From: Mycolicibacterium sp. CH28 | Lineage (GTDB): Bacteria; Actinomycetota; Actinomycetes; Mycobacteriales; Mycobacteriaceae | Length of the DNA: 64,000 nt | Assembly (NCBI RefSeq): GCF_004745805.1 | Contig: NZ_SRLQ01000005.1 | Coordinates: 124,001-188,000 of the forward strand | Direction of reading: 5' to 3' | In this document: positions 55,076-63,246 of the stretch, piece by piece | How the letters are laid out: the number at the start of each line of letters is the position of its first letter | Position numbering within the stretch: the first letter of the stretch is position 1 | Translations under genes and position numbers: made by a program | The notes under the pieces: model-generated | Seen by the model: only the letters and a program-made list of their open reading frames with translations | The model's database searches: none | What the model was told of the DNA's origin: nothing

Positions 55076-56947
55076 ATGGGCGGGTATCGCGAGTTGTTCG
55101 ACGCCAGCATCGCTGAGCCTGCGGAGTTCTGGGCGCAGGCCGCCCAAGCTGTGTCATGGACGCGTGCCCCGCAGCGGATCCTCGACGACAGCAACCCCCC
55201 GTTCTACCGGTGGTTTCCCGACGCTGAGCTCAACACCTGCGCCAACGCCCTCGACCGGCATGTCGACGCCGGCCGCGGCGACCAGAACGCGCTGATCTAC
55301 GACTCCCCGGTCACCGGCACCAAGCGCACCTACACCTACCGCCAACTACTTGACGAGACAGCCCGTTTCGCCGGCGTACTGCGGGGGTTGGGCGTCGACA
55401 AGGGTGATCGCGTCGTGCTGTACATGCCGATGATCCCCGAGGCGGTCATCGCGATGCTGGCCTGCGCCCGGTTGGGGGCGGTGCACTCGGTGGTCTTCGG
55501 CGGTTTCGCCGCTCACGAGCTGGCCACCCGCATCGACGATGCGCTGCCGGCGGTGATCGTCTCGGCGTCGTGCGGCATCGAACCGACCCGAGTCGTCGAG
55601 TACAAGCCGATGCTCGACCATGCGCTGGAGCTCGCGTCACACAAGCCCGAAGCGTGCGTAATCGTCCAGCGCGACCGACACAGCTGCGATCTGGTGACCG
55701 GACGTGACGTGGCGTGGGCCGATGTGATGGCCACCGCCGAACCGGTTGACCCGGTTCCGGTCGCCGCGACGGACCCGCTCTATGTGCTCTACACCTCGGG
55801 CACGACCGGCAAGCCGAAGGGCATCGTCCGCGACAACGGCGGCCACGCGGTCGCGTTGCTGTGGAGCATGCGCAACATCTATGACATCGACCCTGGTGAC
55901 GTGTTCTGGGCCGCTTCCGATGTCGGGTGGGTGGTCGGCCACTCCTACATCGTCTACGGCCCGCTGCTGGCCGGTGCGACGACGGTGCTCTACGAGGGAA
56001 AGCCCATCGGCACACCGGATCCCGGCGCGTTCTGGCGGGTGGCCGCCGAATACGGGGTGAAGGCGTTGTTCACCGCGCCGACCGCGATCCGGGCGATCCG
56101 CAAAGAAGACTCGGACGGTGCCCATATCGGTCGCTACGACCTCTCGAGGTTGCAGTACCTGTTCCAGGCCGGCGAACGACTGGACCCCGATACCTACGCA
56201 TGGGCATCGGAGAAGCTCGGCATCCCGGTCGTCGACCATTGGTGGCAGACCGAAACCGGATGGGCGATTGCGGCCAATCCGATGGGAGTGCAACAGCTTC
56301 CGCTCAAGCCGGGGTCTCCGACGGTGCCGATGCCCGGTTATGACGTGCAGATCCTGCAGATCGACGGTTCACCGTGCGAGCCGGGCGAAGAGGGCGCGAT
56401 CTGCATCAGTCTGCCGTTGCCGCCGGGAACCCTGCCGACGTTGTGGGGTGATGACGCCCGGTACGAGGCGTCGTATCTATGCGAGCATCCCGGCTTCTAC
56501 CTCACCGGTGACGGCGGCTTCATCGACGAGGACGGCTATCTGTTCGTGATGGGCCGCATCGACGATGTGATCAACGTTGCGGGACACCGGTTGTCGACGG
56601 GATCGATCGAGGCGGTTCTGGCTGCGCACCCCGCGGTGGCCGAATGTGCGGTGATCGGGGTGGCCGACGAGATCAAGGGCCAGCTGCCGCGTGGCTTCGT
56701 GGTGCTCAAGGCCGGGGCGTCGCCCGAGGGCCTGGCCAAGGACTTGGTGGCCTCGGTGCGCGACGAGATCGGCGCGGTGGCGTGCTTCAAACTGGTCGAC
56801 GTGGTGCCAGCCCTGCCCAAGACGCGCTCGGGCAAGATCCTGCGTAAGACGATGCGCGGCATCGCCCACGGCAAGGACGAGCCGGTGCCATCCACCATCG
56901 AGGATCCGGCGGTGCTGGAGACGTTGCGGCCGATCCTGCAGGGCTAG
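55076..56947 (+). CDS. prpE: Propionyl/acetyl-CoA synthetase (PrpE-like)
   Basis: A 623-residue AMP-forming acyl-CoA synthetase. Motifs are YTSGTTGKPKGIV (P-loop), WWQTETGW, TGDGGFIDEDGY and the C-terminal PKTRSGKILRKTMR, whose last catalytic Lys is a typical acetylation switch. The N-terminal FWAQAAQAVSW and YRWFPDAELNTCANALDRHV, in two parts, resemble PrpE. ATG 55076 has AAGGAG upstream. It would activate propionate, a product of sterol and odd-chain breakdown, which suits the neighbouring KstR-linked gene. Confidence 0.87.
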   Translation: MGGYRELFDASIAEPAEFWAQAAQAVSWTRAPQRILDDSNPPFYRWFPDAELNTCANALDRHVDAGRGDQNALIYDSPVTGTKRTYTYRQLLDETARFAGVLRGLGVDKGDRVVLYMPMIPEAVIAMLACARLGAVHSVVFGGFAAHELATRIDDALPAVIVSASCGIEPTRVVEYKPMLDHALELASHKPEACVIVQRDRHSCDLVTGRDVAWADVMATAEPVDPVPVAATDPLYVLYTSGTTGKPKGIVRDNGGHAVALLWSMRNIYDIDPGDVFWAASDVGWVVGHSYIVYGPLLAGATTVLYEGKPIGTPDPGAFWRVAAEYGVKALFTAPTAIRAIRKEDSDGAHIGRYDLSRLQYLFQAGERLDPDTYAWASEKLGIPVVDHWWQTETGWAIAANPMGVQQLPLKPGSPTVPMPGYDVQILQIDGSPCEPGEEGAICISLPLPPGTLPTLWGDDARYEASYLCEHPGFYLTGDGGFIDEDGYLFVMGRIDDVINVAGHRLSTGSIEAVLAAHPAVAECAVIGVADEIKGQLPRGFVVLKAGASPEGLAKDLVASVRDEIGAVACFKLVDVVPALPKTRSGKILRKTMRGIAHGKDEPVPSTIEDPAVLETLRPILQG

Positions 56948-57029
56948 AACGCTTTCCACAGTTCACCGTTTGTCCCCAGGGTGGGTTTTCTCGCCGTGGT
57001 TTGTCGGTGGGTCGACGTAGAGTTTTGAC

Positions 57030-58370
57030 ATGGGTTCGATCGATGCGGCGTTACGGCTGCTCGACGATGCGGTCGAGCAGCTCGCCGGGGTCGATCTCGA
57101 GGGGTTGACCGCGCCGGAGCGGTTCGCCGTACTGGAGCGACTGGAGACCGCACGCCGCCGGCAGGCAGCGGTGGCCTGCTCGGTGGTGGCCCGGCTGGAA
57201 CGGTTCGAGGGCTGCCCACCGGTGCCGATCACCCTGGCTGACGTGCTGCGGATCAGCAAACGAGAAGCCAAGCGGCGCCTACGCGACGCCGAACAACTCG
57301 CCCCGCGCTCGACGCTGACCGGCCAGCCGCTGCCACCGTTGTTGCCCGAAACATCCAAGGCCCTGTATGCCGGCCACCTCGATGCCGAGCACCTGACAGT
57401 CATCCAGAAGTTCTTCCGCGACCTGCCCGACCACGTCCCCGCTGCCGAAGTGGAGAAGGCCGAACGCTCGCTGGCTGAACATGCGGTCAACCTGCGCCCC
57501 GATCAACTGGAGAAGGTCGCCTCCCAACTCGCCCTGATGCTCAACCCCGACGGGGTGTTCTCCGAGGAGGACCGGGCCCGCCAACGCGGGTTCGTCTGGT
57601 GCGGCGGACAACGCCCCGACGGGATGAGCGTGGGCAAGCTGGTCGCCGACCCCGAGCTACGGGCAGCCGTGGATGCCTGGATGGCCAAACACGCCGCACC
57701 CGGGATGTGCAACCCCGCCGACGAGCACCCGACCACCGCACCGAACGAGGACACCGCACAGCGGGATGCGCGCAGTCACGGCCAACGCCAACACGACGCC
57801 CTCAAAGCTCTACTCCGCCGACAACTCGGGGATCCCGCCCTGGGTCAGCACAACGGGCTCCCCGTCACGATCATCGTCACCGCCACCTTGCAGGACATCC
57901 AGAACCAGACCGGCCACGCCATCACCGCCGCCGGCACCCACATCCCCATCCCCGACGTCATCCGCCTAGGCGCGCACGCCTACCACTACCTGGCCCTCTT
58001 CGACGGGGCCACCAGCCGCGCCCTATGGCTGGGCCGCACCAAACGCATCGCCTCGGCCGATCAACGCATCATCCTGCATGCGAAAGACCGCGGCTGCACA
58101 CGGCCCGGCTGCGACGCCCCGGGCTACCACAGCGACGTCCACCACGCCGCCAAGGACTGGAAACACGGTGGTGCCACCGATATCGACGACCTCACCCTGG
58201 CCTGCGGACCCGATAATCAACTCGTCGAAACCGGCGGCTGGACCACCCGAAAACTGCCCAACGGCACCACCGAATGGATCCCCCCACCACAACTCCCCAT
58301 GATCCGAGGCGGCACCAACACCTACCACCACCCCGAACGCCTCCTTGGCAACGGGGACGACGCCGCGTGA
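57030..58370 (+). CDS. DUF222/HNH endonuclease of the 13E12 repeat family
   Basis: A 446-residue member of the mycobacterial REP13E12-type family. The DUF222 domain (about 1-340) includes SVVARLERFEGCP and RISKREAKRRLRDA, followed by a C-terminal HNH domain with CTRPGCDAPGYHSDVHH and GGATDIDDLTLACGPDNQ, where the usual final HH is DN. TAGAGT at 57018-57023 lies 7 bases before the ATG and there is no Shine-Dalgarno, so the mRNA may be leaderless. Copies are repeated in mycobacterial genomes and linked to phage or recombination sites; the function is unproven. Confidence 0.88.
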   Translation: MGSIDAALRLLDDAVEQLAGVDLEGLTAPERFAVLERLETARRRQAAVACSVVARLERFEGCPPVPITLADVLRISKREAKRRLRDAEQLAPRSTLTGQPLPPLLPETSKALYAGHLDAEHLTVIQKFFRDLPDHVPAAEVEKAERSLAEHAVNLRPDQLEKVASQLALMLNPDGVFSEEDRARQRGFVWCGGQRPDGMSVGKLVADPELRAAVDAWMAKHAAPGMCNPADEHPTTAPNEDTAQRDARSHGQRQHDALKALLRRQLGDPALGQHNGLPVTIIVTATLQDIQNQTGHAITAAGTHIPIPDVIRLGAHAYHYLALFDGATSRALWLGRTKRIASADQRIILHAKDRGCTRPGCDAPGYHSDVHHAAKDWKHGGATDIDDLTLACGPDNQLVETGGWTTRKLPNGTTEWIPPPQLPMIRGGTNTYHHPERLLGNGDDAA

Positions 58371-58409
58371 TCGCGCGCAAAGGTGAACGGTGCAGTCTCC
58401 CTTGCCTGT

Positions 58410-59183
58410 TCAGCGCGGGGTTTGGCTGAGGATGCGCGGGCCGTGTTCGGTGATGGCGATGGTGTGCTCCGAATGTGCCGTGTTGGACCCGTCGGCCGAT
58501 CGCAAGGTCCAGCCGTCGGCGTCCATGACCAGCCGCTCGCTGCCTCGAGCCCACCACGGTTCGAGTGCCAGCGTCATCCCCGGGCGCAGCGGCAATCCAC
58601 GTCCATACCGCCCCCGATTGGGGACATGCGGGTCCTCGTGCATGGTCCGGCCGAGTCCGTGACCACCGAAGTCGGTGTTGACTCGGTACCCGGCCGCGGT
58701 GGCGACATCGCCGATGGCCGCACAGATGTCACCGAGCCGGCCCCCTGGGACCGCGGCGGCGATGCCGGCGTCCAGGGCTCGTCGCGTCGATTCGACGAGC
58801 GCTTGGTCAGCGGGATCGGGGTGGTCGCCGACGATGACCGTGACCGCGGAATCGGCCACCCAGCCGTCGATCGACACCGCGAAGTCCAGGCTCAACACGT
58901 CGCCGTCGGCGAGCACGTGATCACGCGGAAGTCCGTGCAGCACAGCGTCGTTGACCGACAGGCAGATCACGTTGCGAAATGGTCCGCGCCCGAATGACGG
59001 TGCATAGTCCCAGTAGCACGACGTTGCGCCCCGCTCGTCGATCAAGGCTCGGGCGTGGTGCTCGAGTGCCATCACATTCACGCCGGGCTGCGCCTCGGCC
59101 GACAGGGTGGCCAGCGTCTCGGCGACGAAGGCACCCGTCACCGCCATCTTGTCGATCTCGGCGGCGGTCTTGAGTTCGATCAC
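58410..59183 (-). CDS. map: Type I methionine aminopeptidase
   Basis: A 257-residue M24 metallopeptidase that removes N-terminal Met. All metal ligands are seen: D100, D111, H175, E208 and E239, plus the substrate His83. It lacks the N-terminal SH3-binding extension of MapB. It is divergent from a small XRE regulator, and its promoter overlaps operator 1 (59204-59219), an unusual arrangement for a housekeeping enzyme. This suggests a conditional extra Map copy. It starts at GTG 59181-59183 with an ACGAGG-like site. Confidence 0.92.
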   Translation of the reverse strand: MIELKTAAEIDKMAVTGAFVAETLATLSAEAQPGVNVMALEHHARALIDERGATSCYWDYAPSFGRGPFRNVICLSVNDAVLHGLPRDHVLADGDVLSLDFAVSIDGWVADSAVTVIVGDHPDPADQALVESTRRALDAGIAAAVPGGRLGDICAAIGDVATAAGYRVNTDFGGHGLGRTMHEDPHVPNRGRYGRGLPLRPGMTLALEPWWARGSERLVMDADGWTLRSADGSNTAHSEHTIAITEHGPRILSQTPR

Positions 59184-59203
59184 GTCCGGCCTCGTTTCCG
59201 CAT

Positions 59204-59219
59204 CGGTATTTTTATACCG
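59204..59219. promoter_or_regulatory. Operator 1, CGGTATTTTTATACCG
   Basis: A perfect dyad, CGGTAT-TTTT-ATACCG, lies 20 bp upstream of the map start and matches operator 2 at the outer CGGTA/TACCG. It is strongly AT-rich inside a GC-rich region and overlaps the likely map promoter. Confidence 0.75.
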
Positions 59220-59236
59220 GCCGAGCCTACCAGCTC

Positions 59237-59252
59237 CGGTACTTAAATACCG
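59237..59252. promoter_or_regulatory. Operator 2, CGGTACTTAAATACCG
   Basis: This second dyad has its centre 33 bp (three helical turns) from operator 1. It ends just before a TATGCT -10 hexamer (59254-59259), so a bound regulator would touch RNA polymerase at the XRE promoter. Confidence 0.72.
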
Positions 59253-59253
59253 C

Positions 59254-59266
59254 TATGCTGGCCCGA
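59254..59266 (+). promoter_or_regulatory. TATGCT -10 element of a leaderless XRE gene
   Basis: TATGCT at 59254-59259 is followed after 6 bases by the ATG at 59266. With initiation 7 bases past the -10 the mRNA would begin at the A of the start codon. No Shine-Dalgarno sequence is present. Confidence 0.6.
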
Positions 59267-59532
59267 TGGTGCGCGTACCCCTGAGTCCCGAGCAGGTCCG
59301 CGCCGGGCAACGCCTCGGTGCGCTGATCAGATCTGCCCGGGCCGGACGCGATCCCGAGCTGATCGCCCGCGACGCCGGCATCTCACCGGAGACCCTGCGC
59401 AAGATCGAGGTCGGCCGAATCCCCAGTCCGAGCTTCGGCACGGTGATCGGACTGTGCACCGCACTCGGCCTGCCCCTGCAGGATGCCGTCGAGGCCTGGC
59501 AAGGGACGAACAACCAACGGATGGCGATCTAG
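59266..59532 (+). CDS. XRE-family HTH regulator paired with Map
   Basis: An 88-residue single-domain Cro/CI-type regulator. The HTH spans about 12-70, with LGALIRSARAGRDPELIARDAGIS, in two parts, and the recognition helix around PETLRKIEVGRIPSP. Twin dyads between it and map are the likely binding sites, giving autoregulation and control of map. The product is short and without a sensor domain, so a signal would have to act directly or by degradation. Confidence 0.88.
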   Translation: MVRVPLSPEQVRAGQRLGALIRSARAGRDPELIARDAGISPETLRKIEVGRIPSPSFGTVIGLCTALGLPLQDAVEAWQGTNNQRMAI

Positions 59533-59549
59533 CCTCCGCGATCACGCCC

Positions 59550-60179
59550 ATGACAATCACCGTCGATGAACTGCTGGTGGCCGATCCGGTGGACGCCTGG
59601 CAGCACGCTGGGTTCGGGATCGGCGCCGATGCGACCTGCCGGATCGGCGGCGTCGGGATTCGGCTGCTCGGGCGCAGCCGCGGCACCGGCGTCCTCGGCT
59701 GGTCGCTTGGGGGCCTGCCGCCGCACTCGGACCATGAACTGGACGGCATCCCGACGACGCGCGCCGATGGCCTGACCGCACCGCCGGGCACCCACCCCAA
59801 CGGCGTCATCGCGATCGACCACGTCGTGCTGATGTCACCCGACCTGGACCGAACCGTCGAAGTGCTGGCTGGTGTGGGACTGGAGCCGCGCCGGCAACGG
59901 GACGCCGAACTCGGGGGACGGCCGATCCGGCAGATCTTCTTCCGGCTCGGCGAGGTCATCGTCGAGGTCGTCGGTTCACCGGAAACCGTGAGCGAGGGGC
60001 CGTCGACGCTGTGGGGGATCACCTACGTCGTCTCCGACATCGACGCGACGACCGCGTTCTTCGGCGAGCGCACCACACCGGTCAAGGATGCGGTGCAGCC
60101 CGGCCGCCGCATCACCACCCTGCGGCATCAGGAGCTGGGAATGTCGGTCCGGACGGCGTTCATCTCAGCGCGTCGGTGA
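59550..60179 (+). CDS. VOC-superfamily (glyoxalase-like) protein
   Basis: A 209-residue protein with a C-terminal vicinal-oxygen-chelate domain: [24 protein letters not shown] starts the beta-alpha-beta unit, in two parts, and [19 protein letters not shown] and [19 protein letters not shown] complete two modules. His in IDHVVL and Glu in VIVEVV could bind metal. The N-terminal 75 residues are Gly-rich without clear similarity. The substrate is unknown. Confidence 0.83.
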   Translation: MTITVDELLVADPVDAWQHAGFGIGADATCRIGGVGIRLLGRSRGTGVLGWSLGGLPPHSDHELDGIPTTRADGLTAPPGTHPNGVIAIDHVVLMSPDLDRTVEVLAGVGLEPRRQRDAELGGRPIRQIFFRLGEVIVEVVGSPETVSEGPSTLWGITYVVSDIDATTAFFGERTTPVKDAVQPGRRITTLRHQELGMSVRTAFISARR

Positions 60180-60213
60180 GCCGAGCCCCTCGGGCATTGC
60201 CTATCCTCGGCCC

Positions 60214-60666
60214 ATGACCGACGCCGTGATCATCCACACCGACGGCGGCTGCCGACCCAATCCCGGCCCCGGCGGCTGGGGAGCGGTCCTGCGCCACCGT
60301 GAGCACGTCCGCGAGATGTGCGGTGGCGAGCCCGGCGAGACCAGCAACAACCGGATGGAGCTGACGGCGCCGATCATGGCGTTGGAGGCCCTCACCCGGT
60401 CCGTGACAGTGCACCTCTATACCGACAGCACCTATGTGCGCAACGGCATCACCAAATGGGTCCTCGGCTGGGAACGCAACGGCTGGTTGACCGCCGCCAA
60501 GCAGCCGGTGAAGAACGTCGATCTGTGGCAGCGGCTGCAGGCGGCGTGCGCGCGGCACCAGGTCGAGTGGTTCTGGGTCAAGGGGCACTCCGGTATCGCC
60601 GACAACGAGTTGGCCGACGTGCTGGCCACCCGCGGGCTACAGGAGGCGATTTCGGCGTCCTGCTGA
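60214..60666 (+). CDS. rnhA: Ribonuclease HI
   Basis: A single-domain RNase HI of 150 residues that cleaves RNA in RNA-DNA hybrids. The catalytic residues D10, E49, D71 and D135 plus H125 match E. coli numbering shifted by at most one. The basic protrusion ([20 protein letters not shown]) is present. TATCCT at 60202-60207 lies 7 bases before the ATG, suggesting a leaderless mRNA. It converges with ligD, with only 7 bp between stops. Confidence 0.95.
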   Translation: MTDAVIIHTDGGCRPNPGPGGWGAVLRHREHVREMCGGEPGETSNNRMELTAPIMALEALTRSVTVHLYTDSTYVRNGITKWVLGWERNGWLTAAKQPVKNVDLWQRLQAACARHQVEWFWVKGHSGIADNELADVLATRGLQEAISASC

Positions 60667-60673
60667 CGCAGCG

Positions 60674-62953
60674 CTACTCCCGTACCACCTCGGCGGGGTC
60701 CTTGTCGGGCCGCAGTCCGCGCCAGCTGGGGTGGCGCAACCGACCGTCAGAGGTCCACTCCCCGTAGCGCACCTCCCCCACCAACTCCGGGCGGACGTAG
60801 GTGACACCCTTGGCATCCTGCGTGGGAAGCCTTGACGCAAAGGGAGATTCGTCAGTGTGCAAGGGGGCGAGGATCTCCTTGAGCCGGGTCAGCTCCTTCT
60901 CGGAGAAGCCGGTACCCACCCGACCGACGAACTGCAGGCCGTGCTCACCCGGGATGCCCAGTACCAGCGCACCGATCCCGCTGGACCTGCCGCCGTTACC
61001 CTCGCGCCAGCCACCGATGACGACTTCCTGGGTGTTCCAGAGCTTCTGCTTGATCCAGGACGCGGAGCGCCGGCCCGGCTGATACGTCGAATCCCATTTC
61101 TTGGCGACGACACCCTCCCACTTCTTCGCGTGGGAGAACGCAAGCGCCTCCGGACCGTCACCGTCGATCAGCGGGGGAACAATCAAACCTGTTCCCTCGG
61201 ACAAAGTTTCGAGCAGGCGGCGCCGGTCACGATACTTCGCCCTCAGCAGCGATCGGCCGTCGAGCCGCAGGATGTCGAATGCCCAGAATTCGATCCGGGT
61301 GGCCCGCACCCGGTGCTGCAGCTCACCGAAGCTGGGCACGCCGTCGCCGTCCGGCGCCACCACCTCGCCGTCGAGGATGACGTCGTGCTCGGCGAGATCT
61401 TCTGCCAGCGAGTCCAATTGCGGAAACTCGGCGGTGACGTCGCGTCCGCTGCGGGACTGCAGTCGCAGCTGGCCGTGGTCGACCTCCACCAGTAGGCGGT
61501 AGCCATCAAACTTGCCCTCGAACGCATACTGCGCAGCGGTCAGCTTCTCCACCGAGCCGTGGGTGGTCAGCATCGGCGCATAGTCCTGCAGGCGAGCCGC
61601 GGGCTGCTCCTTCATCCGATGCGCCAGCCACTGATCGCCCTTGGTCTGAATCAGCGCATAGCGTCCCGAGATTCGCTGACCGTGCAGATCGACGATCACC
61701 TCGCCGCCCTTGTCGCCGGAGTCGCGGAACTTCTCGGCCTCGTAGGTGCCGGAGTCCCAGATGACCACCTTGCCTCCGCCGTACTCGCCCTTGGGAATCT
61801 CACCCTCGAACGTCGCGTACTCCAGCGGATGGTCCTCGGTGTGCACGGCGAGGTGGTTGACCGCCGGGGTGTCCGGCAGGTTCTTCGGTACCGCCCACGA
61901 CACCAGCACGCCGTCGCGCTCGAGCCGGAAGTCGTAGTGCAGCCGGCGAGCGTGGTGTTCCTGGATGACGAACGTGTTGTTCTCGCCCACCGCAGGGTTC
62001 GCCCGGGGTACCGGCTCGGGGGTTTTGGCCGAGTCGCGCATGCTGCGGTAGGTGGTCAGCCGGTCCTCGCGCGGGATGTCGGCGTCCAGGTCCGCGAGCA
62101 GGTCCCCGTGCTCGGCGACCCGGGCCAGCACCTCGGTGTAGTCCAAGTGGCGCAACGCGGGATCTGCGATTTCCTCCCAGGTGCGCGGCGCTGCGACGGT
62201 CGGGGCCTGCCGGCCGCGAAGCGAGTACGGCGCGATGGTGGTCTTGGCCCCGTTGTTCTGGCTCCAGTCGACGAAGACCTTGCCCGCCCGCAGGCTCCTG
62301 GTCATCGTGGCGGTGACCAGCGTGGGCATGCTCTGCTCCAGCTGCTGGGCCACCCGACGGGCCACCACCACCGCCCCGGAGCTGCTGACCGGTTCGGTCA
62401 ACGGGGCGTAGAGATGCAAACCCTTGCTGCCGCTGGTGAGTGGATACACGGCCAGGCCGATGTCATCCATCAATTCGCGCACGGCGGTGGCCACCTCGCC
62501 CAGCTGTGGCATGGTCACGCCCTCGCCGGGGTCGAGGTCGAACACCAAACGTGTTGCCGGCCCGGGCTTTCCGCCAGAGGTGAAACGCCATTGCGGCACA
62601 TGGACTTCCAGCGAGGCCTGCTGGGCGATCCAGGCCAACCCGGTCGAGGAGTTGATGATCGGGTAGGTGGTAGCGCCGGAGCGGTGCACCACCGTCGCGC
62701 GGTCGAGCCATTCCGGTGCCGAACTGGCGAGCTGTTTTTCGAAGAAGGCCGGCTCGTCGACCCCGTTGGGCCAGCGCTTGCGGGTGACGGGTCGTCCGGC
62801 GATGTGGGGCAGCATCACTGTGGCGATGGCGGTGTAGTACTCGAAGACGTCGGCCTTGGTGGTGCCGGTGGCCGGATAGAGCACCTTGTCGGCGTTGGTC
62901 AGTGCCACGCGCGGACCCCGCGTCGCGCCCGGCGGCCACACCCCATTCACCAT
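60674..62953 (-). CDS. ligD: Multifunctional NHEJ DNA ligase LigD
   Basis: LigD repairs double-strand breaks with Ku. The 759-residue protein has the mycobacterial domain order: polymerase/primase (about 1-290, with metal residues D139 and D141 in FDLDPG), 3'-phosphoesterase (about 320-460, with HHARRLHYDFRLERDG) and ATP-dependent ligase (from 475, with Lys481 in EGKFDGYR). Length and Lys position agree with M. tuberculosis LigD. It is divergent from a small secreted gene and mku. Confidence 0.96.
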   Translation of the reverse strand: MVNGVWPPGATRGPRVALTNADKVLYPATGTTKADVFEYYTAIATVMLPHIAGRPVTRKRWPNGVDEPAFFEKQLASSAPEWLDRATVVHRSGATTYPIINSSTGLAWIAQQASLEVHVPQWRFTSGGKPGPATRLVFDLDPGEGVTMPQLGEVATAVRELMDDIGLAVYPLTSGSKGLHLYAPLTEPVSSSGAVVVARRVAQQLEQSMPTLVTATMTRSLRAGKVFVDWSQNNGAKTTIAPYSLRGRQAPTVAAPRTWEEIADPALRHLDYTEVLARVAEHGDLLADLDADIPREDRLTTYRSMRDSAKTPEPVPRANPAVGENNTFVIQEHHARRLHYDFRLERDGVLVSWAVPKNLPDTPAVNHLAVHTEDHPLEYATFEGEIPKGEYGGGKVVIWDSGTYEAEKFRDSGDKGGEVIVDLHGQRISGRYALIQTKGDQWLAHRMKEQPAARLQDYAPMLTTHGSVEKLTAAQYAFEGKFDGYRLLVEVDHGQLRLQSRSGRDVTAEFPQLDSLAEDLAEHDVILDGEVVAPDGDGVPSFGELQHRVRATRIEFWAFDILRLDGRSLLRAKYRDRRRLLETLSEGTGLIVPPLIDGDGPEALAFSHAKKWEGVVAKKWDSTYQPGRRSASWIKQKLWNTQEVVIGGWREGNGGRSSGIGALVLGIPGEHGLQFVGRVGTGFSEKELTRLKEILAPLHTDESPFASRLPTQDAKGVTYVRPELVGEVRYGEWTSDGRLRHPSWRGLRPDKDPAEVVRE

Positions 62954-62985
62954 CCCAACGTATTACCCGCTGCTACGTTGGACCA

Positions 62986-63210
62986 GTGATCAAAATGGTG
63001 GCGGCGGCGGTGATGACTCTGCCCGCACTGTTCGGTGTGCCGCAGGCCGGCGCCGATCCCGAGGATCACGTGCCGTACTGCTCCGGCGACCAGACACCGA
63101 TGAACAACAACTGCCGGCCGTCGCCGTCGCAAAGCCCCGGGGGCAGCGCTCCTGGGGCCAACCCCGAGCTGCCGCTTGGGCTGACCCCCGGAGATCAGCC
63201 GGCCGTCTAA
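62986..63210 (+). CDS. Small secreted protein with two-Cys motif
   Basis: A 74-residue protein with a short signal peptide (hydrophobic 4-17, cleavage near QAGADP) and a mature part containing DHVPYCSGDQTPMNNNCRPSP, in two parts, a two-cysteine loop shared by several small mycobacterial secreted proteins, then a Pro/Gly tail. TACGTT at 62974-62979 lies 7 bases before the GTG, which fits a leaderless mRNA; ATG 62995 is an alternative. The function is unknown. Confidence 0.72.
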   Translation: MIKMVAAAVMTLPALFGVPQAGADPEDHVPYCSGDQTPMNNNCRPSPSQSPGGSAPGANPELPLGLTPGDQPAV

Positions 63211-63246
63211 CCCCGTAGCGGTCCGTTAGGGCTGCATACTGGACAG

